A stretch of DNA of 48,011 nucleotides from SZUA-430 sp034440175 (GCA_034440175.1 JAWXBO010000128.1:1-48011); one strand, 5' to 3'. Positions 23,565 through 32,805 are shown, counted from the first letter of the stretch. Notes: generated by a model not told the origin, from the sequence alone. A program made the numbers and translations.

Positions 23565-23978
23565 ATGTCATTTGGCGAAAACATTGCACCGTTGGTTGGC
23601 CGCGTCATGATCGCCGCCATATTTATTTTGGCGGGTTTTGAGAAACTGCAACACTGGAATGCTTCCGCCCTGTCCATGGCTCAGCATGGCATGAGTATGA
23701 TCGGGCCGTCTTTGGCGCTGGCCATCGTGGTCGAGATAGGGGCGGGGATCGCACTGATCATCGGTTTTCGGGCGCGATTGATGGCGCTGGCGCTTTTTAT
23801 GTTCACGCTGGTCGTCAGCTTTGTGATGCATGATTTCTGGGCAATCGGGGACGCCGAGCTCGCACGCGTGGAAATGCAGCTGTTTGCGAAAAACATGGCA
23901 ATCGCTGGCGGGCTATTGATGCTCGTGGGTCTAGGCGCAGGCGGTTGGTCCTACGACAGCGTGCGCGGCGACGAGTGA
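23565..23978 (+). CDS. DoxX-family membrane protein
   Basis: The 137-residue protein has four membrane helices (about 8-25, 45-66, 72-90 and 107-125). The family pattern is clear: LVGRVMIAAIFILAGFEKLQHW, then VVEIGAGIALIIGFRARLMALAL, FTLVVSFVMHDFW and KNMAIAGGLLMLVGLGAGGWSYD. DoxX proteins are small redox-linked or quinone-associated membrane proteins of mixed function. AAGG lies before the ATG. It ends three bases from the convergent neighbour. Confidence 0.88.
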   Translation: MSFGENIAPLVGRVMIAAIFILAGFEKLQHWNASALSMAQHGMSMIGPSLALAIVVEIGAGIALIIGFRARLMALALFMFTLVVSFVMHDFWAIGDAELARVEMQLFAKNMAIAGGLLMLVGLGAGGWSYDSVRGDE

Positions 23979-23981
23979 GTG

Positions 23982-24320
23982 TTACTCGTGAACACCGGGG
24001 CGAAACATATCGTGGCGCGTCAGGCTGAAGACGACAATCAGATATGCGTAAGCCAGGTATTCTGCCAATAGCGAGACAGGCTCAAGCTTCGGAATGACCG
24101 CTTCGAGGTCCTTGATGACAACAGCAATGCCTTCGCCACCTAGAAGCGCAGGCAGAGCCACGGGCCCCACATGATGCAGCGCGACGGCCAGCAATGCGAT
24201 CAGAATCCCAGGAATGATGCGCCTGACAAACAGCGACAACAATAAACTCACAGGAATGGCCCAAGTTGCCCATTGCAGGGTGAACACGTGCTCCACGAGG
24301 GCAATGAATTCTTTTTCCAC
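23982..24320 (-). CDS. Hypothetical small membrane protein
   Basis: The family is not recognised. Starting from GTG 24320 the 112-residue protein has three likely membrane segments (TWAIPVSLLLSLFV, IPGILIALLAVALHHVGPVALPALL and LLAEYLAYAYLIVVFSL). It lies downstream of the flagellar flhA gene in the same direction, 156 bases after another small membrane protein; a link to the flagellum is only positional. Confidence 0.6.
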   Translation of the reverse strand: MEKEFIALVEHVFTLQWATWAIPVSLLLSLFVRRIIPGILIALLAVALHHVGPVALPALLGGEGIAVVIKDLEAVIPKLEPVSLLAEYLAYAYLIVVFSLTRHDMFRPGVHE

Positions 24321-24476
24321 TTTTCTTACGTCCCCAACCTCTTGGTGGCGAGCCCACCACCCCGAAACGCCCCACTAAACCCAAGCCAGTATACAAAATC
24401 TTGGGTTGCGTGTCTCTATAGAAGTGCACCGGCAGACCGCGCCCGTGAGGACGCAATCCGCCAATTTCCTCATTAT

Positions 24477-24866
24477 TTAGTGATGCCCGCCGTGTCCGCC
24501 ACCGCCGCCGCCAGAACCAACCGTGTTGCGAATTGTGTGCACGATGGCGATCACAATAGCAAAGGCCAAAAAGTAGACGGTTAAGTCACTCACGGTCATG
24601 AGTCTTAGATTTGCCCATGCGGTAGACGGCAATGATGCGGGATCTGCGCCCCTGGTGAGCGAGTAGGCCAAGCCCAACAATCCGAATACCACCAACGACC
24701 AGAACGTGACCTGAATCAGTCTGCCCATTCGCCCCAAAACCATGCCAGACGCCACGACGACCACAAGCATGATTACCAAAGACACCGTGTCGGCACCGCC
24801 AAACACCTTCATTACGATTCCCCACATTTCATTCAAAATGCCAGTCAATCCTGTCATAATATCCAT
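24477..24866 (-). CDS. Hypothetical membrane protein with Gly/His-rich C-terminus
   Basis: The family is not recognised. The ATG at 24866 lies 13 bases after GGGGGAG; a second in-frame ATG is three codons on. The 129-residue protein has three hydrophobic segments (SLVIMLVVVVASGMVLG, VTFWSLVVFGLLGLAYSL and LTVYFLAFAIVIAIVHTI), and ends in a flexible GGGGGGHGGHH tail that might bind metal. It is 255 bases downstream of flhA, with no promoter or terminator that I can point to in the gap. Confidence 0.65.
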   Translation of the reverse strand: MDIMTGLTGILNEMWGIVMKVFGGADTVSLVIMLVVVVASGMVLGRMGRLIQVTFWSLVVFGLLGLAYSLTRGADPASLPSTAWANLRLMTVSDLTVYFLAFAIVIAIVHTIRNTVGSGGGGGGHGGHH

Positions 24867-25121
24867 GGCGTTATTTTCTCCCCCGAGAGCCGTGAGGTTT
24901 CAGCTTAACCGAAACTCATGCGCGCGGGGAGCGAGTTTTAGCGTTGCATCAACCGTAGTGACTTGATTGCAACGGTCAGGGCTGCACCCTGCAAGGAAGT
25001 TGGCTGATTTCCCTGCAGATTATTGCTTTTCGCTTCTGCGCTGGATGACGCAGCACGCCATGTTGGCTTTTGACGGTGTGTTTTAACCGAGTTGGCGCTG
25101 CAATTTGGGCTGCAAATCCTG

Positions 25122-27233
25122 TCAGACTTGGCCGAGCGTGCGAAGCCGGGCTACCGGATGGATCTCGTTCTGCGACATGACGAAGGTTTGAGGCCGAAAG
25201 CGTTCGACGATTGACCGTACATACGGACGAATAATTGGCGAGGTGAGCAGCACGGGCATTTCCGCATCGTTGGCGGCGCTGTCGAAGCGGGCGCGGACGC
25301 CTTGAATAAATTCCTGCAACTTCGAGGGTGCCATGGCCAATTGCTTGTCTTCGCCGCCACCGACGAGGGATTCGGCAAAGGCGTGCTCCCACACCGGAGA
25401 CAGGGCAATCAGCGGCAAATAACCAGAGGTCGAAGTGTTGGCAGCGCAAATCTGGCGCGCCAGACGCGAGCGCACATGTTCGGTGATTTGCATCGTTGTC
25501 GAGGTGCGCGAGACGGCCTCGGCAATGCCCTCCAGAATGGTTGGCAAATCGCGAATTGACACACGCTCGCCCAGTAGCGACTGCAGCACGCGCTGGACGC
25601 CGGTAATCGTGATTTGCGAAGGTATCAGATCTTCGACGAGCTTTTTGTGTTCAACGGGGAGATCGTCGAGCAGTTTCTTGGTTTCGGCGTAGGACAGCAA
25701 CTCCGCCATGTTGTCCTTCAGGATCTCGGTCAGATGTGTCGTCAGCACGGTCGCCGCATCGACGACGGTGTAGCCACGGAACGTAGCTTCGTCGCGCAAC
25801 CGTTCTTCGATCCAGGCGGCCGGCAGGCCGAATGCGGGTTCACGGGTGGGCTTGCCGGGCAGGTCGATATGACCGCCGCGCGGATCCATGACCAGCAATT
25901 GGCCCGGCTGTAGCTCGCCTTTGCCCGCGGGAAGTTCCTTGACGCGAATGGCATACTCGTAGCTGCCGATCTGCATGTTGTCGACGATGCGCACCGAGGG
26001 CATGACGAAACCCATCTCGCCTGCCAACTGGCGGCGCAGTGATTTGATCTGATCGGTGATGCGAAGGCCCTTTGCGTCGTTGATGAGGGGCAAGAGGCTG
26101 TAGCCGAGCTCGACTTTCAGGTGATCGATGGCCAAAGCGGTTGAAATTGGTTCTTCCGATTGTGGCTTCGGCTTTTGGGCGTCGGTGACAGCGGCGGCTG
26201 CGGCGTCGCGTGTGGCTTCTTTTCGTTGACCTGCATAATACGCCAACAAGCCAGTGCCCGCGGCCAGCAAGAGAAATGTCAAATGCGGCACACCGGGCAA
26301 GGCCGACATACCGAACATCACGAAAGACGACATGCCCAAGGCTTGCGGGAAGTCAGACAGCTGGGCGATCAAAGCCTTGTCGGCCGAGCCGTCAATGCCG
26401 GCTTTGGAGACCATGAGGCCTGCGGCGATCGAAACGAGAATGGCTGGAAGTTGCGTGACCAGGCCGTCGCCGATGGTGAGCAACGTATAAGCGTGCCCGG
26501 CATCGGCGAAGCTCATGCCATGCTGGCCGACGCCGATAATGATGCCGCCGATGATATTGATGAAAGTGATGAGAATGCCCGCGACTGCGTCGCCGCGCAC
26601 GAACTTGGAGGCACCGTCCATGGAGCCGTAGAACGTGGCTTCGTCCTCCACACGCTTGCGGCGCTCGCGGGCTTCCTTCTCGGTGATCAAGCCTGACGAC
26701 AAATCGGCATCGATTGCCATTTGCTTGCCCGGCATCGCGTCCAAGGTGAAGCGGGCGGACACTTCGGCGATGCGGCTTGAACCCTTGGTGATGACGACGA
26801 AATTGACGATGACCAGAATGGCGAAGACGATCGCGCCGATGATGAAATTGCCCTGCATCAAGAAATTGCCGAAGGCCTCAATCACGTGACCAGCGGCGCC
26901 GGTTCCCTCGTGTCCGTGGCCCAGGATCAGTTTGGTTGAGGCCAAATTGAGCGAGAAGCGCAAAATGGTCGAGATCAACAGGATGGTTGGAAAAGTCGAG
27001 AGCTGCAGGGGGCGCTCGATGAAGAGCGCCGTCATCAAAATCAGAATTCCCAGCATGATCGACAGGCCCAAAGCCACATCGAGCAGAAACGTGGGTATGG
27101 GAAACAGCAGCACCGCAATGATCGCCATGATGCCGAGCGCGAGCGACAAGTCGCCGCGCATGAGCATGTCAACGCTGACATTGAAGACGCCGGCGCCGCC
27201 GGTTGTACTATAGCTTGCTTGTGCGTCAGCCAT
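25122..27233 (-). CDS. flhA: Flagellar export gate protein FlhA
   Basis: FlhA is the large inner-membrane component of the flagellar export gate. The 703-residue protein has about eight N-terminal membrane helices (residues 25-320) with the conserved FHIPEP-type loop (AEVSARFTLDAMPGKQMAIDADLSSGLI), and a cytosolic C-terminal domain (about 360-700) with AIDHLKVELGYSLLPLI, LPAWIEE-type segments and PSQITITGVQRVLQSLLGE. AAGGGCTC lies before the ATG. It follows flbD by 22 bases and is probably co-transcribed with the fliF operon. Confidence 0.97.
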   Translation of the reverse strand: MADAQASYSTTGGAGVFNVSVDMLMRGDLSLALGIMAIIAVLLFPIPTFLLDVALGLSIMLGILILMTALFIERPLQLSTFPTILLISTILRFSLNLASTKLILGHGHEGTGAAGHVIEAFGNFLMQGNFIIGAIVFAILVIVNFVVITKGSSRIAEVSARFTLDAMPGKQMAIDADLSSGLITEKEARERRKRVEDEATFYGSMDGASKFVRGDAVAGILITFINIIGGIIIGVGQHGMSFADAGHAYTLLTIGDGLVTQLPAILVSIAAGLMVSKAGIDGSADKALIAQLSDFPQALGMSSFVMFGMSALPGVPHLTFLLLAAGTGLLAYYAGQRKEATRDAAAAAVTDAQKPKPQSEEPISTALAIDHLKVELGYSLLPLINDAKGLRITDQIKSLRRQLAGEMGFVMPSVRIVDNMQIGSYEYAIRVKELPAGKGELQPGQLLVMDPRGGHIDLPGKPTREPAFGLPAAWIEERLRDEATFRGYTVVDAATVLTTHLTEILKDNMAELLSYAETKKLLDDLPVEHKKLVEDLIPSQITITGVQRVLQSLLGERVSIRDLPTILEGIAEAVSRTSTTMQITEHVRSRLARQICAANTSTSGYLPLIALSPVWEHAFAESLVGGGEDKQLAMAPSKLQEFIQGVRARFDSAANDAEMPVLLTSPIIRPYVRSIVERFRPQTFVMSQNEIHPVARLRTLGQV

Positions 27234-27255
27234 GATGAGCCCTTGTTGCGTTGAC

Positions 27256-28629
27256 TTAAGCTACGCGCACTTCGCCGCCAGGGAGAGGCACGCGGACTCC
27301 TTCATCGGTGTATTGCTTCAGCTTGTTACGCAAGGTGCGGATTGAGATGCCAAGGATGTTGGCGGCATGCGTGCGATTGCCCAGGCAGTGGTCCAGCGTT
27401 TGCAGAATAAGATCGCGTTCGACATCGGCGACCGTCCGGCCGACCATTTCGCGATTGACTGCTTCGGCGGCCTGAGCCGCGCGGGCAATGAGAACCGGCG
27501 ATGTGATTGCAATGGCGTCGCCAACTTTGGACCCGTCGGGCAGGCGGATGGCGCTTTCCGAAATTTCCGGTCCCTGGGCCAGCAACACCGCGCGATGAAT
27601 GGTATTTTCAAGTTCGCGCACGTTGCCGCGCCACTTGTGCGTTGTCAGCGTGTGTTTGGCGGCGCCAGAAAGCAAGCGAGCTTCAACCCCGTTGGAGCCG
27701 GCATATTTGCGCGCGAAGTGCTGGGCCAAGGCCAGGATATCGGCCGGGCGTTCGCGCAGTGGCGGGATTTTCAGGTTCACTACATTCAAGCGATAGAGCA
27801 AGTCTTCGCGGAAGGTGCCGTCTTGTACGGCTTGCTGCAGGTCTCTGTTCGAGGTGGCGATGACGCGGATGTTGACTTTGACGGGCTTGTTACCACCGAC
27901 ACGGTCGATCACGCGTTCTTGGAGCGCCCGCAAGAGTTTGGCTTGAAGGCGGACATCCATCTCGGAGATTTCGTCGAGCAGAAGGGTGCCGCCGTCGGCT
28001 TCTTCGAATTTACCAATGCGCTTGGCGATGGCACCGGTGAACGCCCCTTTCTCGTGCCCGAAAAGTTCGGACTCAAGCAGGTTGTCGGGGATTGCTGCGC
28101 AGTTGATTGAGATGAACTGCTTGTCGGCACGATTGGATTTGCGGTGAACGTGGCGCGCCAGCACTTCTTTACCCGTGCCGGATTCGCCGGTGATTAGGAT
28201 TGAGGCATCGCTGGGGGCCACTTGCTCCGCCAAGGCGATGACGCTCTCCATCGCTTTGTCTTCGAAAATGAGCTGGTGGCCGTCATCGGTGACGGCCGCG
28301 AGGACAGCCGCGATCAGTTCGGCGTTGGGGGGCAGGGGAATGTATTCTTTTGCGCCACCCTTGATGGCGTCGACAGCCGCGTTGGCATCTGAGCTGATCC
28401 CGCAGGCGACGATGGGGACATGAATGCGCTCGGAGCGCAATTGTTCAGACAGGCGTGCAATCGGCAAGGCCACATCGACCATGAGAAGATCGGCGCCGCG
28501 GCCATCGCGCAGTTCCGCCAGCGCCTGGTCGATAGTTGTGCAATGAGCGACTTTAGCGCCTTTGGAAATCGCGATCTTGGTCGCGGTGCCGATTTGGCCG
28601 TTGAGTTGTCCGACTATGAGAAGACGCAT
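27256..28629 (-). CDS. flbD: Sigma-54 activator FlbD, flagellar class III/IV regulator
   Basis: In Caulobacter FlbD activates hook and filament genes with sigma-54 and represses fliF. The 457-residue protein has a degenerate receiver (1-120): MRLLIVGQLNGQ lacks the usual acidic pair and the motif at residue 96 (EYIPLP) lacks the lysine, although Asp52 exists. The AAA domain has GESGTGKE (148-155), GAFTGA (195-200), and an arginine-finger region; the C-terminal Fis-type HTH is GNRTHAANILGISIRTLRNKLKQY. The degenerate receiver fits FlbD, which is not controlled by simple phosphorylation. It lies between fliN and flhA, as in Caulobacter. Confidence 0.95.
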   Translation of the reverse strand: MRLLIVGQLNGQIGTATKIAISKGAKVAHCTTIDQALAELRDGRGADLLMVDVALPIARLSEQLRSERIHVPIVACGISSDANAAVDAIKGGAKEYIPLPPNAELIAAVLAAVTDDGHQLIFEDKAMESVIALAEQVAPSDASILITGESGTGKEVLARHVHRKSNRADKQFISINCAAIPDNLLESELFGHEKGAFTGAIAKRIGKFEEADGGTLLLDEISEMDVRLQAKLLRALQERVIDRVGGNKPVKVNIRVIATSNRDLQQAVQDGTFREDLLYRLNVVNLKIPPLRERPADILALAQHFARKYAGSNGVEARLLSGAAKHTLTTHKWRGNVRELENTIHRAVLLAQGPEISESAIRLPDGSKVGDAIAITSPVLIARAAQAAEAVNREMVGRTVADVERDLILQTLDHCLGNRTHAANILGISIRTLRNKLKQYTDEGVRVPLPGGEVRVA

Positions 28630-28653
28630 GGCTGTCTCTTTTGTTTGGGCTTG

Positions 28654-28992
28654 TTACGACCGGTCGCCTTTGACAATTTCAGTCATCGTGATGCCGAGAC
28701 GATCATCGACAAGCACGACTTCACCGCGCGCGACGAGGCGGTCGTTGACGAAGATATCGATTGCTTCGCCAATTTTTCGATCAAGTTCGACGACCGATCC
28801 CTTGGCCAGTTTCAATAACTGGCTGACTTCCATTTTTGACTTTCCCAGAATCGCCGAGACGTTGACGTTGACGTCGAACACGGCTTCAAGGTCGGCTGCG
28901 GAGCGTTTGACTCCGGGCTCCGGAGCGGCGTCTTGCATTGCGGAGGGTGCGGTCTGCAAGTCGGGCAGGGTGACTTCAGTTGATTGGGTCAT
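28654..28992 (-). CDS. fliN: Flagellar motor switch protein FliN
   Basis: FliN forms the C-ring base with FliM and binds CheY-P and FliH. The 112-residue protein has a variable N-terminal tail (about 1-35) and a SpoA domain: FDVNVNVSAILGKSKMEVSQLLKLAKGSVVELDRK, read in parts, then AIDIFVNDRLVARGEVVLVDDRLGITMTEIV. It lies two bases after fliH and ahead of flbD. FliM is not in the window. Confidence 0.93.
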   Translation of the reverse strand: MTQSTEVTLPDLQTAPSAMQDAAPEPGVKRSAADLEAVFDVNVNVSAILGKSKMEVSQLLKLAKGSVVELDRKIGEAIDIFVNDRLVARGEVVLVDDRLGITMTEIVKGDRS

Positions 28993-28994
28993 CG

Positions 28995-29633
28995 TCAGTT
29001 CTCTTCACCTGTTGATGACGCGCGCCAGCGCGACATGTGGTCTTCTATTTCTGCGAATGTATTTGTGAGATCGCGCTCAATTCCGCCGTCCGCCCATTCC
29101 ACCCGGCAGGCCGGACCGGTGAGCGCCTGCTCGACGAGCACGATGACACGTCCGGCAAAGCCGCTGGCTTCGCTCAAAGGCTCGACCCTGGATTTGATGT
29201 GCTCGGCGAGGTCGGCAGACACGCGCACAACCAAGCGAGGTTCCAAGTGCAGTTTGTGCATGCACTCTGCTATGAGCGCTTCAGTTTCATTGTGCGGCAG
29301 AACCGAGAGCGCCGATTCCGCGAGTTTTTTACCCACTGACAAAGCGAGTGCGGCGCTTTCGATGCGCAATTCGGCTAAGTTTGCGTCGAACTGGCTGATC
29401 ATTGCCGCCATGCTTTGGGAAATGGATGTGAGCGCCATCGCGTGGGCCGCAGAGGCTTCTGAAGATGCGGCCGCTTTGCCCTGGGCCAGCATTTCCTTTC
29501 GAATGTTATCGACTTCCTCAGCGGAGTAGGCACTGCGGCTGCGACTTTCGGGGACGGCCTGGTTAGTGCCCTTGGCGCCGAACACGGTGTCGAAGTTGAA
29601 CTTGGGGGGGCGGTTGGGTTGCGGGGTTGTCAT
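28995..29633 (-). CDS. fliH: Flagellar assembly protein FliH (FlbE)
   Basis: FliH/FlbE links FliI to the C-ring via FliN. From the ATG at 29633 it has 212 residues: a Pro-rich N-terminus with FNFDTVFGAKG, a helix-rich middle (about 45-110, Ala/Glu-rich, DNIRKEMLAQGKAAASSEA), and a C-terminal domain (about 120-205) with LVVRVSADLAEHIKSRVE and RVEWADGGIERDLTNTFAEIEDHM, typical of FliH. A TTG at 29645 overlapping the fliG stop could also be the start. Position between fliG and fliN matches Caulobacter flbE. Confidence 0.88.
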   Translation of the reverse strand: MTTPQPNRPPKFNFDTVFGAKGTNQAVPESRSRSAYSAEEVDNIRKEMLAQGKAAASSEASAAHAMALTSISQSMAAMISQFDANLAELRIESAALALSVGKKLAESALSVLPHNETEALIAECMHKLHLEPRLVVRVSADLAEHIKSRVEPLSEASGFAGRVIVLVEQALTGPACRVEWADGGIERDLTNTFAEIEDHMSRWRASSTGEEN

Positions 29634-29641
29634 TGGCGGTC

Positions 29642-30676
29642 TCAATACACCAGCTCATCCTCGGCTTTGCCGGCCGAGAGCAGGATTTCGCCTTTGGCGG
29701 CGAGTTCCTTGGCGACGACGACCATGCGCATTTGCGCTTCGTCGACATCTTTCAAGCGCACCGGGCCCAGAGACTCCATGTCGTCTTTCAGTATTTTTCC
29801 GGCTCGCTCGGACATATTCGTAAAGAACAAGTCGCGCATTGTTGGCGACGCGCCTTTGAGGGCGATCCCCAGCTTGTCCTTTTCGATGCTACGCAAAAGA
29901 GTTTGAATTGCGCTGCCGTCGAGCTTGCCAAGATCGTCGAACGTGAACATCAACGCTTTGATGCGTTCGGACGCTTCTTTGTTGCGCTCTTCGAGTGCCG
30001 TCATGAAGCGGCCTTCAGTTTGGCGGTCGAAATTGTTGAAGATGTCCGCCATTTGCTCATGGGCATCGCGTTTGGACGAGCGCGCCAGATTTGTCATGAA
30101 CTCTTTGCGCAGTGTGCTTTCGACTTTGTCCAGGATGTCTTTCTGAACTGCTTCCATGCGTAGCATCCGGCTCACGCATTCGAGCGCAAAATCCCCGGGC
30201 AGCACTGCCAATACTCTGGCTGCGTGTTCGGGCTTTATCTTTGTCATCACGACAGCCACGGTTTGCGGGTACTCGTTCTTGAGATAGGCAGAAAGGACGT
30301 GTTCGTTGACGTTTCCCAGCTTGTCCCACATCGTGCGGCCGGCGGGGCCGCGAATTTCTTCCATGACCATCAAGGCACGGTCTTTGGGCAGAAATTTCGT
30401 GAGCAGACGCTCAGTGGAGTCGAATGAGCCCAACACCGCACCGGTCGAGGATATTTGCGAAACAAAGTCGACAAGCAGTTTTTCGATCAGGGATGAGGAA
30501 ACAGTTCCCAAATTCGCCATGACCTGGGACACTTCTGTGACTTCTTCATCATCCAGCACTTTCCAGATCGGTGCGCCATGTTCGTCGCCCAGTGACAGCA
30601 GCAGCACAGCCGCGCGTTCTGGTCCCGTGAGAGATTTTACGTCTTCGCGAACATTGGCTTTTGCGGGTTTGGTCAT
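29642..30676 (-). CDS. fliG: Flagellar motor switch protein FliG
   Basis: FliG is the torque-generating ring between FliF and FliM. The 344-residue protein has the N-terminal FliF-binding domain (LTGPERAAVLLLSLGDEHGAPIWKVLDDEEVTEVSQVMANLG in parts), the middle EHPQ-type region (here NEYPQTVAVVMTKIKPEHAARVLAVLP), and the charged C-terminal helix (FTFDDLGKLDGSAIQTLLRSIEKDKLGIALKGA, DDMESLGPVRLKDVDEAQ). Length is normal. It follows fliF by 11 bases. Confidence 0.96.
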   Translation of the reverse strand: MTKPAKANVREDVKSLTGPERAAVLLLSLGDEHGAPIWKVLDDEEVTEVSQVMANLGTVSSSLIEKLLVDFVSQISSTGAVLGSFDSTERLLTKFLPKDRALMVMEEIRGPAGRTMWDKLGNVNEHVLSAYLKNEYPQTVAVVMTKIKPEHAARVLAVLPGDFALECVSRMLRMEAVQKDILDKVESTLRKEFMTNLARSSKRDAHEQMADIFNNFDRQTEGRFMTALEERNKEASERIKALMFTFDDLGKLDGSAIQTLLRSIEKDKLGIALKGASPTMRDLFFTNMSERAGKILKDDMESLGPVRLKDVDEAQMRMVVVAKELAAKGEILLSAGKAEDELVY

Positions 30677-30687
30677 TTTGGATTATC

Positions 30688-32346
30688 TCACGCCGACTCG
30701 TGGAGCCATTGACGAACGATCGATACGGTTTCGTCGGGATGCTTGGTGACGATTTCACCGACTTTGCGGACGGACGACTCTTTGACCTGTCCTTCAACTT
30801 GCGCAATGTCGATCATGTTTTGAACGGCGGAGTTCGGCGGGCCGGACAGTGCGGGGTTGCTGCCGGGACCTGCGAGCGCCGCGCTACTGTCACCTGTTTG
30901 GGTGCCAAGGCGTGCTGGCGACCCCGCCATGGCTTGCGAGGTCAGGAACCCGCCGTGCGGTGGGGCCGCCAATGCCTTGATCATGGGGCGCATGACAAAG
31001 AAAATGAGCAGGAGTGCAATCAAGCCAATGCCGGCGAACTGCGCGATGTGCGCATAGTCTTCCCTTTGAAGCCCCAGCATCGGTTCTTCGGCTGGAGGGA
31101 GAACTTCGATCTCAGGCTGGCTGAAGCGGATGTTGACAACCTTCAACTGGTCGCCCCGTTTTTCGTCAAAGCCGATGGCCGACTTCACCAATTGTTCGAT
31201 TTGGACCATTTCATCGGGGGCGCGAGGTGCATAGGTGCGCGCGCCTTTGTCATCGGTGGTGTAGGCGCCATCGACCGCCACAGCGACCGAGAGGCGCTTG
31301 ACGTTTCCGCCTTCCTGGATTTCAGTCGAGATCGCTTTTGAAATTTCGTAGTTGATCGTTTCGTTGGTGCGTTTGTCGTTGGATGAACTTGCGCCGCCGC
31401 CGGCGCTGCCTTCGCCTGCGGGCAGCGAATTGGTGACGGTGACACCCTGCGAGGCTTTGCCGTCCTGGCTGGTAGAGTTGTCCTGGCTGGTTTGGGTTGA
31501 GCGCACGACCTGGCCATCGGGATCAAAGGTTTGGCGCTCGGTGGTGATCCTGTTGTAGTCGACTTCGGCGGAGACCTGCACACGGGCGCGGCCGGGACCT
31601 ACGATCCCTGTGACAATGTCTTCGATCTGGGAGCGAACGCGGCCTTCAAAAGTGGCGGTACGTTCGTCGTGCTGAACGGCTGAGGCGCCAGCCCCTGAGG
31701 AGCCGCCACCCAGCATCGTTCCCTTTTCGTCGATGATGGTGATTGTGCCGGCCGATAAACCGGGCACTGCGGACGCCACCAGGTTTTGGATTGCAGAGAC
31801 TTGCGCGGGGGACACGGCTCCGCGCGCCCGGATGACCACGGAGGCCGTGGGTTCGGTTTGCTTTTCCGAAAAGAGTTCGCGCTTGGGAATGTTGAGGTGA
31901 ACGCGGGCATTTGCGATCGAGGTGATGGAGCGGATGGTGCGGGCAAGCTCGCCTTCCAACGCGCGCACCAGATTGACGTTCTGGACGAAACTAGTTTGTC
32001 CGAATGAATCGGCGCGATCAAAGATTTCGTAGCCAACCGATCCGCCCGCCGGCAGGCCTTCGCCCGCCATTTCCATGCGCAGCTTCAGTGCCTGATCAGA
32101 GGGGACCAGGATGGTTGAGCCGTCGCCGGTCACTTCGTAGGAAATTTTCCGGCCATCGAGGCGTGCGGCGATTTCCGCCGAGTCACGCGGGTCGAGGTTG
32201 GAAAACAGAAGCGTTTTGGGAGGCTCGGTCAACATGTTCATCGCGTACATGAACCCTAGGCCTGCGGTCATCGTCAGCCCCGCGACGAATCCCAGACGCA
32301 CAATTCCCATCGATTGCAGAAAGCCCGCCAAGGCCGATACTCCCAC
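30688..32346 (-). CDS. fliF: Flagellar MS-ring protein FliF
   Basis: FliF builds the MS ring in the inner membrane, the first flagellar structure. The 552-residue protein has an N-terminal membrane helix (about 15-35), the YscJ-like ring domain (LFSNLDPRDSAEIAARLDGRKISYEV, ILVPSDQALKLRMEMAGEGLPAGGSVGYEIFD in parts), the RBM3 region, a second membrane helix (about 438-458, IAQFAGIGLIALLLIFFVMRPMI), and a C-terminal FliG-binding tail. It is first in the fliF-fliG-fliH-fliN-flbD-flhA unit; a CtrA-like site lies 90 bases upstream. Confidence 0.96.
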   Translation of the reverse strand: MGVSALAGFLQSMGIVRLGFVAGLTMTAGLGFMYAMNMLTEPPKTLLFSNLDPRDSAEIAARLDGRKISYEVTGDGSTILVPSDQALKLRMEMAGEGLPAGGSVGYEIFDRADSFGQTSFVQNVNLVRALEGELARTIRSITSIANARVHLNIPKRELFSEKQTEPTASVVIRARGAVSPAQVSAIQNLVASAVPGLSAGTITIIDEKGTMLGGGSSGAGASAVQHDERTATFEGRVRSQIEDIVTGIVGPGRARVQVSAEVDYNRITTERQTFDPDGQVVRSTQTSQDNSTSQDGKASQGVTVTNSLPAGEGSAGGGASSSNDKRTNETINYEISKAISTEIQEGGNVKRLSVAVAVDGAYTTDDKGARTYAPRAPDEMVQIEQLVKSAIGFDEKRGDQLKVVNIRFSQPEIEVLPPAEEPMLGLQREDYAHIAQFAGIGLIALLLIFFVMRPMIKALAAPPHGGFLTSQAMAGSPARLGTQTGDSSAALAGPGSNPALSGPPNSAVQNMIDIAQVEGQVKESSVRKVGEIVTKHPDETVSIVRQWLHESA

Positions 32347-32435
32347 GCCGTCACAAGTTTCTTATGGTTCAAATCCGGACAGGCACGCGGCCAGGCGCCC
32401 AGATTTGTCATAGGCAAAAATTACCCATGGCGCGG

Positions 32436-32450
32436 TAAAGGTGCGTTTAA
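32436..32450 (-). promoter_or_regulatory. CtrA-like site upstream of fliF
   Basis: On the minus strand TTAA-ACGCACC-TTTA matches TTAA-N7-TTAA at seven of eight positions, 90 bases before the fliF start. In Caulobacter the fliF operon is an early, CtrA-activated class II unit, and this one has the same gene order. Confidence 0.5.
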
Positions 32451-32471
32451 TAAGAGGTCAAGAAAGCATGA

Positions 32472-32503
32472 AAGCCAGGCAGCGGGAAACCCGCGCCTGG
32501 CTT
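32472..32503 (-). terminator. Strong hairpin terminator after sciP
   Basis: AAGCCAGGC-A-GCGGG (32472-32486), an AAA loop and CCCGC-GCCTGGCTT (32490-32503) form a 14-bp stem with one bulged A. Read on the minus strand it is followed by TTTCATGCTTTCTT. It lies 27 bases after the sciP stop and before the fliF promoter region, separating the two units. Confidence 0.75.
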
Positions 32504-32529
32504 GGAATTGGTAAGAATCCGTTTACGGA

Positions 32530-32805
32530 CTAATTGCGGTATTGCTGAACCCGGGTTGTGCGCAACCCTGCCAGGCCGTATTTGTCGATGGCCCGCTGCC
32601 AGGCGAGGAATTCCTCGACCGTCAGCGTGTAGCGCGTGCAGGCATCTTCGAGGCTGAGCAAGCCGCCACGTACAGCTGCCACAACCTCGGCCTTGCGACG
32701 AATGACCCACCGCTTTGTTCCAGGCGGCGGTAAATCGGCGATCGTCAATGGGCTCCCATCTGGCCCAATGACGTAGGTTACCCGGCCTTGCCGTTCTTCA
32801 GTCAT
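32530..32805 (-). CDS. sciP: CtrA inhibitory protein SciP (DUF1153)
   Basis: In Caulobacter SciP is a small helix-turn-helix protein that binds CtrA at its promoters and blocks transcription. The ATG at 32805 with GGAGCGTG upstream gives 91 residues, the size of known SciPs. It contains the DUF1153 core: VIGPDGSPLTIADLPPPGTKRWVIRRKAEVVAAVRGGLLSLEDACTRYTLTVEEFLAWQRAIDKYGLAGLR, read in parts. It stands between the fliF operon and flgE, which fits a role in shutting down CtrA-driven flagellar genes. Confidence 0.93.
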   Translation of the reverse strand: MTEERQGRVTYVIGPDGSPLTIADLPPPGTKRWVIRRKAEVVAAVRGGLLSLEDACTRYTLTVEEFLAWQRAIDKYGLAGLRTTRVQQYRN

